Below are positions 16,473 to 24,516 of a stretch of 64,000 bases of DNA, piece by piece. The stretch lies in assembly GCA_020847545.1 (NCBI GenBank), contig JADLBV010000081.1, positions 1-64,000 on the forward strand. Reading direction: 5' to 3'. The DNA is from Phycisphaerales bacterium. Its GTDB lineage: Bacteria > Planctomycetota > Phycisphaerae > Tepidisphaerales > Tepidisphaeraceae. Each line of letters starts with the position of its first letter. Within the stretch, counting starts at the first letter, position 1. A model generated the notes under the pieces. It was not told where the DNA came from. It ran no database searches and saw only the letters and a list, made by a program, of their open reading frames with translations. A program made the position numbers and the translations under genes.

Positions 16473-18317
16473 TTACTTCCACGTCCCCACTTGTTCCAGA
16501 ACATGCCACCGTTTCCCATCCGATTTGATTGTCAGCCTGCTGCCCGGTGTTCCCGATTCATATCGCTTCAAGTTGCCGGGCAACAGCATCATCCCACCCA
16601 GATCCAGCGTGATCTTGTGTGCTTCGACCACTTCAATCGTGTAGACGCTGTCCAGCAGGCCGGATCTGGGATCATTTAACGACAGCGTGATATCCTTGTC
16701 CGCCCCACGGTTGGTGATCGTCTGAGCGATATATCCCGCCATCTCGGCCTCGCTGATGTCCCCCTTGGCATCCACAACTGGATCATCCGCAAAATTCACC
16801 TTGCAATACCCACGATACGGCCCCAGACCCTTGAAAAACCGCTTGTTCGCCGGCAGATTTGTCTTGAGTTCAATATCCAGATTCTCAATGCCGCTCTTAT
16901 CCGGAATGATGTTTTCAAAATAAAGAGCGTAATGGGGCTTGTCATCGTCACTGATGACATACACATCACGGGCGTCAATATTTCCGGTCCACTTGAATTT
17001 TCCCGCGTGGTGCGGGGCATAACACAACACGACAAATCCGCTGCCAAACATGGCACGGCTCTCCCCCTTGCGGTTGGGGTTGAAGATGTACAGCCCGTCA
17101 ATGCGAATCTGCAAATTGGCCGAAGTGGCTCGAAATCCATCCTCCTTCGGATTGATCACCGTGCAGTTGCTGATGGTGTACAACCCCGCGCAGTCGCTCG
17201 GCCCGATGTCGATGCCGAATCCCATCCCATCTTCTTCACTGATGCACCCGCGAAACGTCACCGACACCGGATCGTTCTGCTTGTCATCCCGCGCCACGCT
17301 ATACCCTCCGGAGAGGTTGCGGTATGAACGGCAATTCTCGAATGTGATGTTTTGCAGCTTGTCCGCCTCGACATTCGGCTCCAAATCAACCCCCTTGAAC
17401 GGACTGGTTCCGTTGGTGTTCGAGAATGTGCAATGCCTGAAGAGTACATTGCGGGCGTTGGTGATCGAACAGGCGTTGCGACGGTTGTTGTCAAACGTGC
17501 TGTCCTCCACCAATACCCCATCCACCGTCCCCTCACCCAGATAAATCCCATCACCCCAGCAATCGCTTACCGTGACGTTGCGTATCGTCACATTCGTGGA
17601 TCCACCCACGATCCGCAACCCATGACCCCACTCCCCCCCTTTGCCCTTGTGATCATTGCGCTCCCCGCGAATCGTGGCGCCGTCGAGGGTGACATTCTTC
17701 TGTCCACGAATGTTGACGATGGTGTAATCATTCTTGTCGGTTGCGATCGCCTGCAACACCGCCCCCGAATCAAACAGCAGCGTGGTATCGCTTTTGGGAT
17801 ACAGCCCTCGGCCTGCTTCCGCCCCACCGCCCACCGCATCAATCGCGTATGTCCCCTTCACAAACCGAATCGTCCCCGCCCCGCTGTCCAAGGCGGCCTG
17901 GCAGGTGTCGGTATCATCCTTCCCTTCGATTTGCCCCCACCACTGCGGATAAACCTCCTTGAGATACCCCGGCCCGAACCGCACGTTGCCCTTGCCATAA
18001 AATATCCGGCCGATGCCGACAGCCTCCATCGGCCCATCAATGGTGAAGGTCACCCCTTCGCCCAACTCCAACTCCGCACCATACTCCAACTTCAAATTCA
18101 CATTGGCCGGTATCCGAACCGATTTTTGAATCGTCCATCGACCCGTTTCCAGCACCAGTGTCTTGTGCGTCTGGCCTATCGCCTTCAACTGGCTCTCGAT
18201 CGCCTGATCGTTCAATGCCTTTTGTTCTCCACGTACACTCGTCGCGACGGCCAATTGCAACACCAGCACACCCAGGACACATGCGATAATTCCATAACTG
18301 ATTCGATTATTGCGCAT
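16473..18317 (-). CDS. Secreted right-handed beta-helix (pectate-lyase-like) protein
   Basis: This 614-residue protein has an N-terminal signal or anchor helix (residues 6-27) and a pectate-lyase-superfamily type beta-helix. Evidence is the repeated coils with DGIYLGEG, NARNVLFRHCTFSNTNG and NITFENCRSYRN turns between roughly residues 200 and 380. It has no PEP-CTERM tail, unlike its downstream partner. The two share coil motifs (GGDGIYLG/WGDGIYLG, NNHRQGIS/NNRRNACS), so they may be distant paralogues acting on the same polymer. The start is uncertain: ATG 18317 lacks a good ribosome site, and an in-frame GTG lies at 18332. It ends 30 bases before the PEP-CTERM beta-helix gene. Confidence 0.8.
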   Translation of the reverse strand: MRNNRISYGIIACVLGVLVLQLAVATSVRGEQKALNDQAIESQLKAIGQTHKTLVLETGRWTIQKSVRIPANVNLKLEYGAELELGEGVTFTIDGPMEAVGIGRIFYGKGNVRFGPGYLKEVYPQWWGQIEGKDDTDTCQAALDSGAGTIRFVKGTYAIDAVGGGAEAGRGLYPKSDTTLLFDSGAVLQAIATDKNDYTIVNIRGQKNVTLDGATIRGERNDHKGKGGEWGHGLRIVGGSTNVTIRNVTVSDCWGDGIYLGEGTVDGVLVEDSTFDNNRRNACSITNARNVLFRHCTFSNTNGTSPFKGVDLEPNVEADKLQNITFENCRSYRNLSGGYSVARDDKQNDPVSVTFRGCISEEDGMGFGIDIGPSDCAGLYTISNCTVINPKEDGFRATSANLQIRIDGLYIFNPNRKGESRAMFGSGFVVLCYAPHHAGKFKWTGNIDARDVYVISDDDKPHYALYFENIIPDKSGIENLDIELKTNLPANKRFFKGLGPYRGYCKVNFADDPVVDAKGDISEAEMAGYIAQTITNRGADKDITLSLNDPRSGLLDSVYTIEVVEAHKITLDLGGMMLLPGNLKRYESGTPGSRLTIKSDGKRWHVLEQVGTWK

Positions 18318-18374
18318 TTCGAGCCATTCCACTGGTAAGAGAGTCGAGTCGGACCAATACTGTTGATGACAGGT

Positions 18375-19139
18375 TTATTTCGCCTGATCCATGGCATCCC
18401 AGAACTGGATGGAGGGATCGGCGCCATATCTGCCCCAAAGGTTGGGCGGCGCGCTGGGATTGATGAACGAAGGCAACGGCAGAACCACCGCATGGCCGTC
18501 GCCAAACATGATCGGATACTTGAGCTTGTGAAACGACAGGGGATAGGATGGATCATCCGGAAAATAATCCAGGAACCAGCAGGAGAGGATTGCCCGCTTG
18601 CCGACGCCGGACAGCTTTCTGCTTAACGGCCTGTTCACATCCGTCGCCGCCCAGCCGCGTATCACATAGCTGCACAATTTGTACTGATTGGGGGAGTTGT
18701 TCCAATCCAAATCATCAAAATCAACCCCATCGGAGTTGCTGGATGATGTGAAATATTCATCCGCCGGGCAGAAAAAAACCTTGGCGCTCTTCACATAGGG
18801 ATACACACTCCCTATTCCCACCCAATGATAAGGCGTGGCGCCCGCGACATCGAACCATGCGAACCCGCTGCTGTAATACTTGGAACTGGCGCTCTCATCG
18901 TTCGGATTATACCAGCAGGGCCACGCCCCCTTGTTGTCATTGGCGTACATGTTCATCGCCAACCCAAGCTGATGCAGGTTGGACAAACAGGCAACCACCT
19001 TGGCGCTCTCCCTGGCCTTGTTCAAAGAAGGCAGCAGGATCGAGATCAATAGCGCTATGATGCCGATCACCACCAGCAGTTCCACCAAGGTAAAGCCGTG
19101 ATGAGAGGTCTTCCGATTGTTTTGAATGATTGTTTTCAT
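18375..19139 (-). CDS. Prepilin-like protein with H-X9-DG motif
   Basis: This 254-residue pseudopilin-type protein has a basic leader, then [20 protein letters not shown] with Glu at mature position 5, and [20 protein letters not shown]. The C-terminal part carries His, nine residues and Asp-Gly ([16 protein letters not shown]), the planctomycete H-X9-DG signature. The start is uncertain: ATG 19139 gives a normal leader, and ATGs at 19151 and 19148 are alternatives with no better ribosome site. It lies between the PEP-CTERM gene at 19229, from which a perfect hairpin separates it, and the beta-helix genes. It probably belongs to the same leftward transcription unit. Confidence 0.85.
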   Translation of the reverse strand: MKTIIQNNRKTSHHGFTLVELLVVIGIIALLISILLPSLNKARESAKVVACLSNLHQLGLAMNMYANDNKGAWPCWYNPNDESASSKYYSSGFAWFDVAGATPYHWVGIGSVYPYVKSAKVFFCPADEYFTSSSNSDGVDFDDLDWNNSPNQYKLCSYVIRGWAATDVNRPLSRKLSGVGKRAILSCWFLDYFPDDPSYPLSFHKLKYPIMFGDGHAVVLPLPSFINPSAPPNLWGRYGADPSIQFWDAMDQAK

Positions 19140-19174
19140 GGGAACCATCATGAATGTAACCATACTTGATAATA

Positions 19175-19208
19175 CCGTGGATCAGCGGCCAAAACCGCTG
19201 ATCCACGG
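19175..19208 (-). terminator. Perfect 14-bp hairpin between PEP-CTERM and prepilin-like genes
   Basis: CCGTGGATCAGCGG (19175-19188) and its exact reverse complement (19195-19208) enclose a six-base loop. It begins about 20 bases after the stop of the leftward PEP-CTERM gene. The bases after it on the minus strand (TATTATCAAG) are A/T-rich but not a T run. It could be a weak terminator, or an mRNA-processing or stabilising element that makes the PEP-CTERM message more abundant than the genes after it. Its function is not settled by sequence. Confidence 0.55.
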
Positions 19209-19228
19209 ACTTCATACCAACACCAGTC

Positions 19229-19993
19229 CTATGCCTCTCTCCGCCGTCGGACCAGCATTCCCGCCGCGCCCAGCAGCAGCAATCCGCCCGTCATCGGCTC
19301 CGGAACCGCCTGCACCGAAATGGTGTTCAACTGCGTTCCCGAATCATAGGAATGTACAACCTCATAACCGCTGTCGGTTGTAATAATACCGGCGGTGATC
19401 CAGGCATCCAGATCGGTGGAGATATCGCCAGTTGAATACTGATCCCCTTTGGCCGTAATGATGCCGGTTGGGCTTAAATGGACCAAATCGGATCCGCCGA
19501 GTGCAAAGCTGTTCGTATTAATCGTCCCGGCGATCAGTGACGTGTGCGGACCAGGACGGCCGCCGCTAAAATATCCATCCACCGTTAATAGGGTGTTCGG
19601 CTCCATCGTGAATGTAACGGTTTCCGGCCCGTTGGTGTAACCCAGATCAAAGTTATTCGTGCTATGCAGCGAAGTGCCGCTCTTCATCGTGAATGATGTA
19701 TTGCCACCCGGTCCGGAATTCGCCAACGCGGTAAAATCTAAAATTGTGCTGCCCCATCCAGAGTAAAGGGTCACATTGGCGGTTGTGGTAGCATCGGACA
19801 GCACCACCGACGATCCCGCATCAGGCGTAAAGTGAGAACCGGGATACGATGGGCTTTCCCAATTCGCGGCCGTTGCCCAGTCGCCATCACCACCGCCACC
19901 GATCCATCTATCTTCGTAGGCGAAAGCATTCCCCACCAACACCAGCCCTGCCACCAAGACCGCCGACGTTTTGACCAACTTCTCGATACGCAT
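19229..19993 (-). CDS. PEP-CTERM protein, small surface protein of unknown function
   Basis: This 254-residue exported protein has a signal peptide (MRIEKLVKTSAVLVAGLVL, cleavage near AFA/YE). A repetitive beta-rich body starts with EDRWIGGGGDGDWATAANW, the motif that opens autotransporter-type beta-strand repeat proteins. The tail is VPEPMTGGLLLLGAAGMLVRRRREA, with Met where Gly or Ser is more usual after PEP. The ATG at 19993 has GGAGGAAG at the right distance. It follows the GntR regulator by 31 bases and may be co-transcribed with it. Confidence 0.85.
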   Translation of the reverse strand: MRIEKLVKTSAVLVAGLVLVGNAFAYEDRWIGGGGDGDWATAANWESPSYPGSHFTPDAGSSVVLSDATTTANVTLYSGWGSTILDFTALANSGPGGNTSFTMKSGTSLHSTNNFDLGYTNGPETVTFTMEPNTLLTVDGYFSGGRPGPHTSLIAGTINTNSFALGGSDLVHLSPTGIITAKGDQYSTGDISTDLDAWITAGIITTDSGYEVVHSYDSGTQLNTISVQAVPEPMTGGLLLLGAAGMLVRRRREA

Positions 19994-20024
19994 AACAACT
20001 TCCTCCAAAAAAGGGGTTAAAAAA

Positions 20025-20714
20025 CTAAACACCAAACGATTGGTTCGATTTGTCATCCCCCACGGACTCCAGATACTGCCTTTCCGCTTCCACCAAATGT
20101 TTGCGTAATGCCTCCGCCGCCGCCTCCTCATCACCCCGCCCTATCGCCTCCACAATCGCATCATGCAATCCCACCAGATACTGGATGCTTTCGCAGGTCT
20201 TCAACTCCGGCGCATTTTGAAAAATCCGCTCCTCCAGATGCCGGTTCTCGATCATCTCCTTGAGCCGCGGCATCCTCGCCCCATTCACAATGTGCATGTG
20301 AAACTGCATGTCCAGCTTCAGATATTCCTGCAGATTTTCATCCACGCCGGCCGTATTGATCTGATTGTTGATCTCAACCAATTGCCGCTTCTCATCGGCC
20401 GACGCCCGCTGCACAAACAACCGGCACGCCTCACACTCCAGCCCCCGCCGAATGCAATACAACTCCCGGAGATCTTCCACGGTTGACTCCCGCACAAAAC
20501 TCCCCAGATGCGGCACATGCACCACCAGCCCATCCCGCTCCAGCCGACGCAACGCCTCAATCACCGGCATGGCGCTGGTCCCCAACTGCTTCGCCAACGT
20601 CTGCTGCACCAACCGAGTCCCCGGCTCGATCTTTCGGCCTGCAATCATTCGCTTGAGGCGCTCATAAACGCCGGTATTCAAGCTCGGAACTCGATTGCGG
20701 GTGAGTGTGCTCAT
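20025..20714 (-). CDS. GntR-family (FCD/FadR-type) transcriptional regulator
   Basis: This 229-residue regulator has an N-terminal winged helix (about residues 12-75; LVQQTLAKQLGTSAMPVIEALRRLERDGLV). An all-helical FCD effector domain follows, with the usual Asp/His metal or ligand residues (LDMQFHMHIV near 135-144 and LHDAIVEAI near 190). FCD regulators commonly respond to sugar acids such as uronates or gluconate. It is divergent from an enolase-superfamily dehydratase and leads the leftward beta-helix/E1 cluster, consistent with control of sugar-acid breakdown (inference). Confidence 0.9.
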   Translation of the reverse strand: MSTLTRNRVPSLNTGVYERLKRMIAGRKIEPGTRLVQQTLAKQLGTSAMPVIEALRRLERDGLVVHVPHLGSFVRESTVEDLRELYCIRRGLECEACRLFVQRASADEKRQLVEINNQINTAGVDENLQEYLKLDMQFHMHIVNGARMPRLKEMIENRHLEERIFQNAPELKTCESIQYLVGLHDAIVEAIGRGDEEAAAEALRKHLVEAERQYLESVGDDKSNQSFGV

Positions 20715-20791
20715 GCTTCAGTTTTTCCCATCAATTTTGCAAGCCATTTTGAACTGTTTTTTGATTTAGAACTTGCATTCAATATGACACT

Positions 20792-20819
20792 ATAGTACAA
20801 CATTGAAAGCTATTGTCAA
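20792..20819 (-). promoter_or_regulatory. Promoter of the GntR gene, overlapping an ACTATAGT palindrome
   Basis: On the minus strand TTGACA (plus 20814-20819), a 16-base spacer and TACTAT (plus 20792-20797) form a good promoter, with a leader of about 70 bases. The 8-base palindrome ACTATAGT (20789-20796) overlaps the -10 box and the possible plus-strand -10 box TATAGT (20791-20796) of the dehydratase gene. A regulator bound there could act on both directions; that is inference. Confidence 0.5.
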
Positions 20820-20854
20820 GGAAAAAATTTCTCCAATTCCGATAAGTTGGAAAT

Positions 20855-22039
20855 ATGAAAATCACCCGCGTTGAATGCCATGTGTTGCTGGTCCCCGATT
20901 ACGACGCCCAGGCGTGCAGTTCCGCCCAGGATGATCTGGTGGTTCAGATCCACACCGATGAAGGGCTGATCGGCATCGGCGAAACCGACACCAATCCGTG
21001 GGTGGCCCGTGCCTGCATCGAAACCCCCGGCACCCATTGCATGGGGTTGGGACTGGCGGAAATGCTCATCGGCGAAGACCCCTCCGACCCCCAACGGCTT
21101 TGGAAAAAGCTCTATTCCGGCTCCAAAATGACCGGCCGACGCGGGGCGGTCATCTGCGCCATGGGGGCCATCGACATGGCATTGTGGGATCTCAAGGGCA
21201 AAGCACTCAAAAAGCCCGTCCACGAACTGCTCGGCGGGGCGGTCAAGGACTTCATCACCCCCTATGCCAGCCTCCTCCCCACCGGCCACACCCTGGCCGA
21301 CTATCGCAACAGCCTCGTCACCAAGGCCAAACAGGCCAAGGCCTTCGGTTTTACCGCCGGCAAGATGGAAGTCTGCATCAACGGCCCTTATTCGCACAAC
21401 AACATTCAGGCCGGTGATGACAAGATCGTCGAAATCGTCGCCGCCTGCCGCGAGGCGGTTGGGCCGGATTTTGTCATGATGGTTGATGTCGCCTACTGCT
21501 GGCCCAACGCCAAACAGGCGTTAAATGTCATCAAAAAACTCGAACCCTACGACATCTTCTTCGTCGAAACCCCCATTGACATCGATGATTTGGACGGCTA
21601 CGCCTATCTGCATGAGCATTCCCCGATCCGCATCGCGGCCGGCGAATGGCAAAACACGCACTGGGAATTTTTGGACCTCGCCGACCGGGGCAAACTCGAT
21701 GTCCTCCAGCCCGATGTCGGCCGGGTGGGCGGATTTACCGAAGCGGTCAAAGTCACCCAGATCGCGGCCGACCGAAACCGCCTGATCGTCCCCCACTGCT
21801 GGAAAAGCGGCATCGGCATCGCCGCCACCGCCCACCTGTGTGCCACCACCGACACCTGCCCCTTTATCGAATTCCTGCCGTCCGAATTGAGCGAAAGCCG
21901 CCTGCGCAAGGAACTGGTCAAGGATGAACTGCGGCTAAACCACAACGGGAAAATCGCCCTCCCCAGCCGTCCCGGCCTTGGCATCGAGCTGAACATGGAC
22001 GCCCTGCGGCATTTCGAGCGCCACGCCGAACGAAAATAA
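20855..22039 (+). CDS. Mandelate racemase/muconate lactonizing (enolase superfamily) sugar-acid dehydratase-like protein
   Basis: This 394-residue enolase-superfamily enzyme has a capping domain (residues 1-125) and a TIM-like barrel. Metal ligands are Asp211 (MVDVAY), Glu238 (FFVETP) and Glu264 (AAGEWQ). The general-base pair Asp287 (LQPDVGR) and His314 (VPHCW) is that of the mandelate-racemase subgroup, which includes fuconate, rhamnonate and galactonate dehydratases. The KxK position reads KME (Lys170), so the second Lys is lost. It probably dehydrates a sugar acid to a 2-keto-3-deoxy acid, which would suit the dehydrogenase and FAH-family hydrolase of the neighbouring operon. The substrate is not assignable. 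It is divergent from the GntR gene. Confidence 0.88.
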   Translation: MKITRVECHVLLVPDYDAQACSSAQDDLVVQIHTDEGLIGIGETDTNPWVARACIETPGTHCMGLGLAEMLIGEDPSDPQRLWKKLYSGSKMTGRRGAVICAMGAIDMALWDLKGKALKKPVHELLGGAVKDFITPYASLLPTGHTLADYRNSLVTKAKQAKAFGFTAGKMEVCINGPYSHNNIQAGDDKIVEIVAACREAVGPDFVMMVDVAYCWPNAKQALNVIKKLEPYDIFFVETPIDIDDLDGYAYLHEHSPIRIAAGEWQNTHWEFLDLADRGKLDVLQPDVGRVGGFTEAVKVTQIAADRNRLIVPHCWKSGIGIAATAHLCATTDTCPFIEFLPSELSESRLRKELVKDELRLNHNGKIALPSRPGLGIELNMDALRHFERHAERK

Positions 22040-22116
22040 ACCTGTCATACGATAATTTGCAATTCTGAAACCAGATCAATTCGTACGATGCGCATCCGCT
22101 GGATCATTTGCCGGCA

Positions 22117-23385
22117 TCACACCAACGCACCATTGAACTCATTTATCGCATCGAGCATGGCAATGATATTTTGCACGGGGGTCTTCGCCTGAATGTTGTG
22201 GATGGTGTTGAATATGTATCCTCCGCCCGGCGAGAAAATTTCAAGGCGTTCGAGCACCTGGGCACGCACTTCATCCGGCGTGCCAAAAGGGAACACACGC
22301 TGAGTGTCAATTCCGCCCCCCCAGAATGTAATCCGGTCACCCCATCGCTCCTTGAGTTTTCGCGGATCCATTCCGGTGGCCGAACATTGTACGGGGTTGA
22401 GAATATCAAACCCGGCGTCGATAAATGTGTCGATAAAGCCGCTGACGGCGCCGCACGAATGCTTGAAGGTTTTCCACGCGGTGTTGGCGTGAATCCAGTC
22501 ATTCATGCGCTTGTAATATGGCAGCCACAGGTCACGCAGCGTCTGATCGGAACAAAACTGGCTGGCCTGCGTCCCGAAATCGGTGCCACACAAAACCGCA
22601 ATGTCAATCAACTGGCCGCAAGCCTGATTGATCGCCCGCAGGTTCGCGATCGCAATGTCAGTTTGCCTGTCGAATATTTCACGGACATATTCCCGCCGCG
22701 ACGCCGTTGAGCAATACCATTCTTCAATGTCGCGAATGCCTTTGGGATATCGCAGCCCCGGCGCTGGAACCAAAGCAATATCGCCCAGGGCGGTTCCAGG
22801 CGTACAAATCAGACGTGCCCGCTCTCCAGGCCCTGCCGCCGCCGCGCGCACACCATCGACGATCCGCTTCAGATTGGCCTCATCCAGCGGCGCAAATTCC
22901 TCAAGGTTGTCTTCAACATTGAGATGATCATCATCGATCGGGGGTTGACGGATGATTGAATCAAAGAAAAACCCGGTCTTTGGCATCATCCCGCTTGGCG
23001 GGGCTGACTTGTCGCCGGCGGGGAAGATCAACAGGTGGCCGTCGGCGTCGGGACGCACGTTGAACTGCCGCGGCACGAGCAGTTCCTGCCCCCACGGGGC
23101 GCGCCATGGTTTATAATCTTCAGAAGGGAATCCGAAAATCGTATTGTTCGGCACAACCCCTTCGACATCGACCCCCATCGCCTGCTTGAGGTCCTCATCA
23201 ACATAACCGAGCATCTGATACGGCTCGTGTACCTTGACCGGTTGGGGCCGCAATTTGAAATGGTCTCGCAGCGCCGCCACCACCGAACAGTGCAATCCAG
23301 TGACAAACGTTCCACCAAGGTCCACCGGAACGCGATCCGGTTGCTGGTGATTCAGTGCCTGTAAAACACGTTGTCGAGAGGTCAT
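22117..23385 (-). CDS. URO-D-family protein (methyltransferase-like)
   Basis: This 422-residue protein has the uroporphyrinogen-decarboxylase fold signature: N-terminal MTSRQRVLQALNHQQPDRVPVDLGGT and late segments WIHANTAWKTFKHSCGAV, INPVQ-like LNPVQCSATGMDPRKLKERWGDRITFWGGGIDTQRVFPFGTPDEVR. These are shared with the URO-D-like branch related to corrinoid or cobalamin-linked methyltransferases rather than with HemE. There are no heme-synthesis neighbours. It is convergent with the dehydratase gene and co-directional with the alpha/beta hydrolase. The ATG has GAGGAG upstream. Planctomycete URO-D homologues of this type are often near sugar genes, but their activity is unknown to me. Confidence 0.8.
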   Translation of the reverse strand: MTSRQRVLQALNHQQPDRVPVDLGGTFVTGLHCSVVAALRDHFKLRPQPVKVHEPYQMLGYVDEDLKQAMGVDVEGVVPNNTIFGFPSEDYKPWRAPWGQELLVPRQFNVRPDADGHLLIFPAGDKSAPPSGMMPKTGFFFDSIIRQPPIDDDHLNVEDNLEEFAPLDEANLKRIVDGVRAAAAGPGERARLICTPGTALGDIALVPAPGLRYPKGIRDIEEWYCSTASRREYVREIFDRQTDIAIANLRAINQACGQLIDIAVLCGTDFGTQASQFCSDQTLRDLWLPYYKRMNDWIHANTAWKTFKHSCGAVSGFIDTFIDAGFDILNPVQCSATGMDPRKLKERWGDRITFWGGGIDTQRVFPFGTPDEVRAQVLERLEIFSPGGGYIFNTIHNIQAKTPVQNIIAMLDAINEFNGALV

Positions 23386-23510
23386 GGTTCATCTCCTCGA
23401 ATTGAAATGTAAATTTACCATTTCCGTGAGTTGTCGTCAAAATTGCATTGATTTACGGCGTTTTCAACCTGATCTTTCCCATAAAAATGGTCATTTAATA
23501 TCACGCCCAT

Positions 23511-23547
23511 TCACAAATGAATGCTCATTGCAGTCCGCCATTTGTGA
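23511..23547. repeat. 9-bp inverted repeat between the alpha/beta hydrolase and URO-D-like genes
   Basis: TCACAAATG (23511-23519) and CATTTGTGA (23539-23547) form a perfect inverted repeat with a 19-base spacer. It lies just past the stop of the leftward hydrolase gene and 126 bases before the URO-D-like start. It could be an mRNA hairpin or a regulator site; neither is supported by other evidence. Confidence 0.35.
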
Positions 23548-23551
23548 CCTC

Positions 23552-24343
23552 CTAAAGATTGTTCCCAAGAAATGACCTCAACGCACGATTCACCTGTTGC
23601 GGTTGTTCCAGCGGCGCCAGATGGCCGGCCCCGCGAATCACAACCAATTGCGAATTAGGTATCGCCTTGTGCATCGAATCCGCAATCGCCGGCGGCGTGA
23701 TGGCATCCTGATCGCCCACAATGATGAGCGTTGGCTCGGTCAACGACGGCAGAAATTCAGTCTGGTCAACCCGATCGCGCATCGCCGCCAACGCGGTCGC
23801 AATGGTTTGCGGCGAACATTGTTCGCACATCTGACGAACCGCGGTGGCCAATTGCGGCCGATGGTTGATCGTTTCAGGCGCCAGCAACTTGGGCAACATC
23901 TGATCCGCGATCCCCTTACTCCCCTTCTGGCCAACCAGCTCGATGGCCTTGTCCCGATTCTTTTTCCCCTCCGACGTATCCCCCTCCGCCCGCGTATCGA
24001 TCAGCCCCACTCCGCGCAGCGTTGATGGATATTTCCGGCAATAAGCCAGCGTGATGTACCCCCCCATCGACAGACCCGCCAAAACAAATTTCCCCAACTC
24101 CAGCGCATTGGCCAGCGCATGAACATCATCGGCCTGCGACTCCATCGAAAACTCCCCCCCGCCAACCGATTGCCCAAACCCCCGCAAATCGGGTGCGATC
24201 ACCCTAAAGTCAGAAGACAAGTCGGCCAATTGATACTGCCACAACCGGCTGTCCAATGGATACCCATGCAGCAACACCACCGGCAATCCCCGACCCTGAT
24301 CCTGATAGGATATGTACGTCCCATTGACAATTTGCCTGTTCAT
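23552..24343 (-). CDS. Alpha/beta-fold hydrolase
   Basis: This 263-residue hydrolase has the alpha/beta fold: HGYPLDSRLW oxyanion region (about residue 24), nucleophile elbow GLSMGG (Ser near 89), acid Asp in VGDQDAITP (near 210) and catalytic His in GAGHLAPLEQP (near 238). It resembles 3-oxoadipate enol-lactonase and similar small esterases; the substrate is unknown. The ATG at 24343 has GGAG at 5 bases. It is divergent from the PocR/SpoIIE phosphatase gene. Confidence 0.85.
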   Translation of the reverse strand: MNRQIVNGTYISYQDQGRGLPVVLLHGYPLDSRLWQYQLADLSSDFRVIAPDLRGFGQSVGGGEFSMESQADDVHALANALELGKFVLAGLSMGGYITLAYCRKYPSTLRGVGLIDTRAEGDTSEGKKNRDKAIELVGQKGSKGIADQMLPKLLAPETINHRPQLATAVRQMCEQCSPQTIATALAAMRDRVDQTEFLPSLTEPTLIIVGDQDAITPPAIADSMHKAIPNSQLVVIRGAGHLAPLEQPQQVNRALRSFLGNNL

Positions 24344-24516
24344 GCCGACTCCTGATAAATTTTCGCATCCCCGCACCCATCAACTATGGCCTGATCCGCA
24401 CAGAATTGTAACCTTGTGCGTCATAATTTGTGGACCGCGCAAATATTGCCACGTTGAAGGTCTTCGTCCAAGCCCTACAATTCGCACATTCACAGGATGA
24501 ACGGCTCGGAGCATGG

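Noticed and set aside
22108-22710. A 200-codon plus-strand open frame downstream of the dehydratase
   Set aside because: It is antisense to the URO-D-family gene and has no ribosome site or family features.
24430-24516. GTG start for the PocR-SpoIIE phosphatase
   Set aside because: The ATG at 24517 has GGAG at 5 bases, and the PocR domain begins just after it. The extra 29 residues show no clear domain. Not fully excluded.
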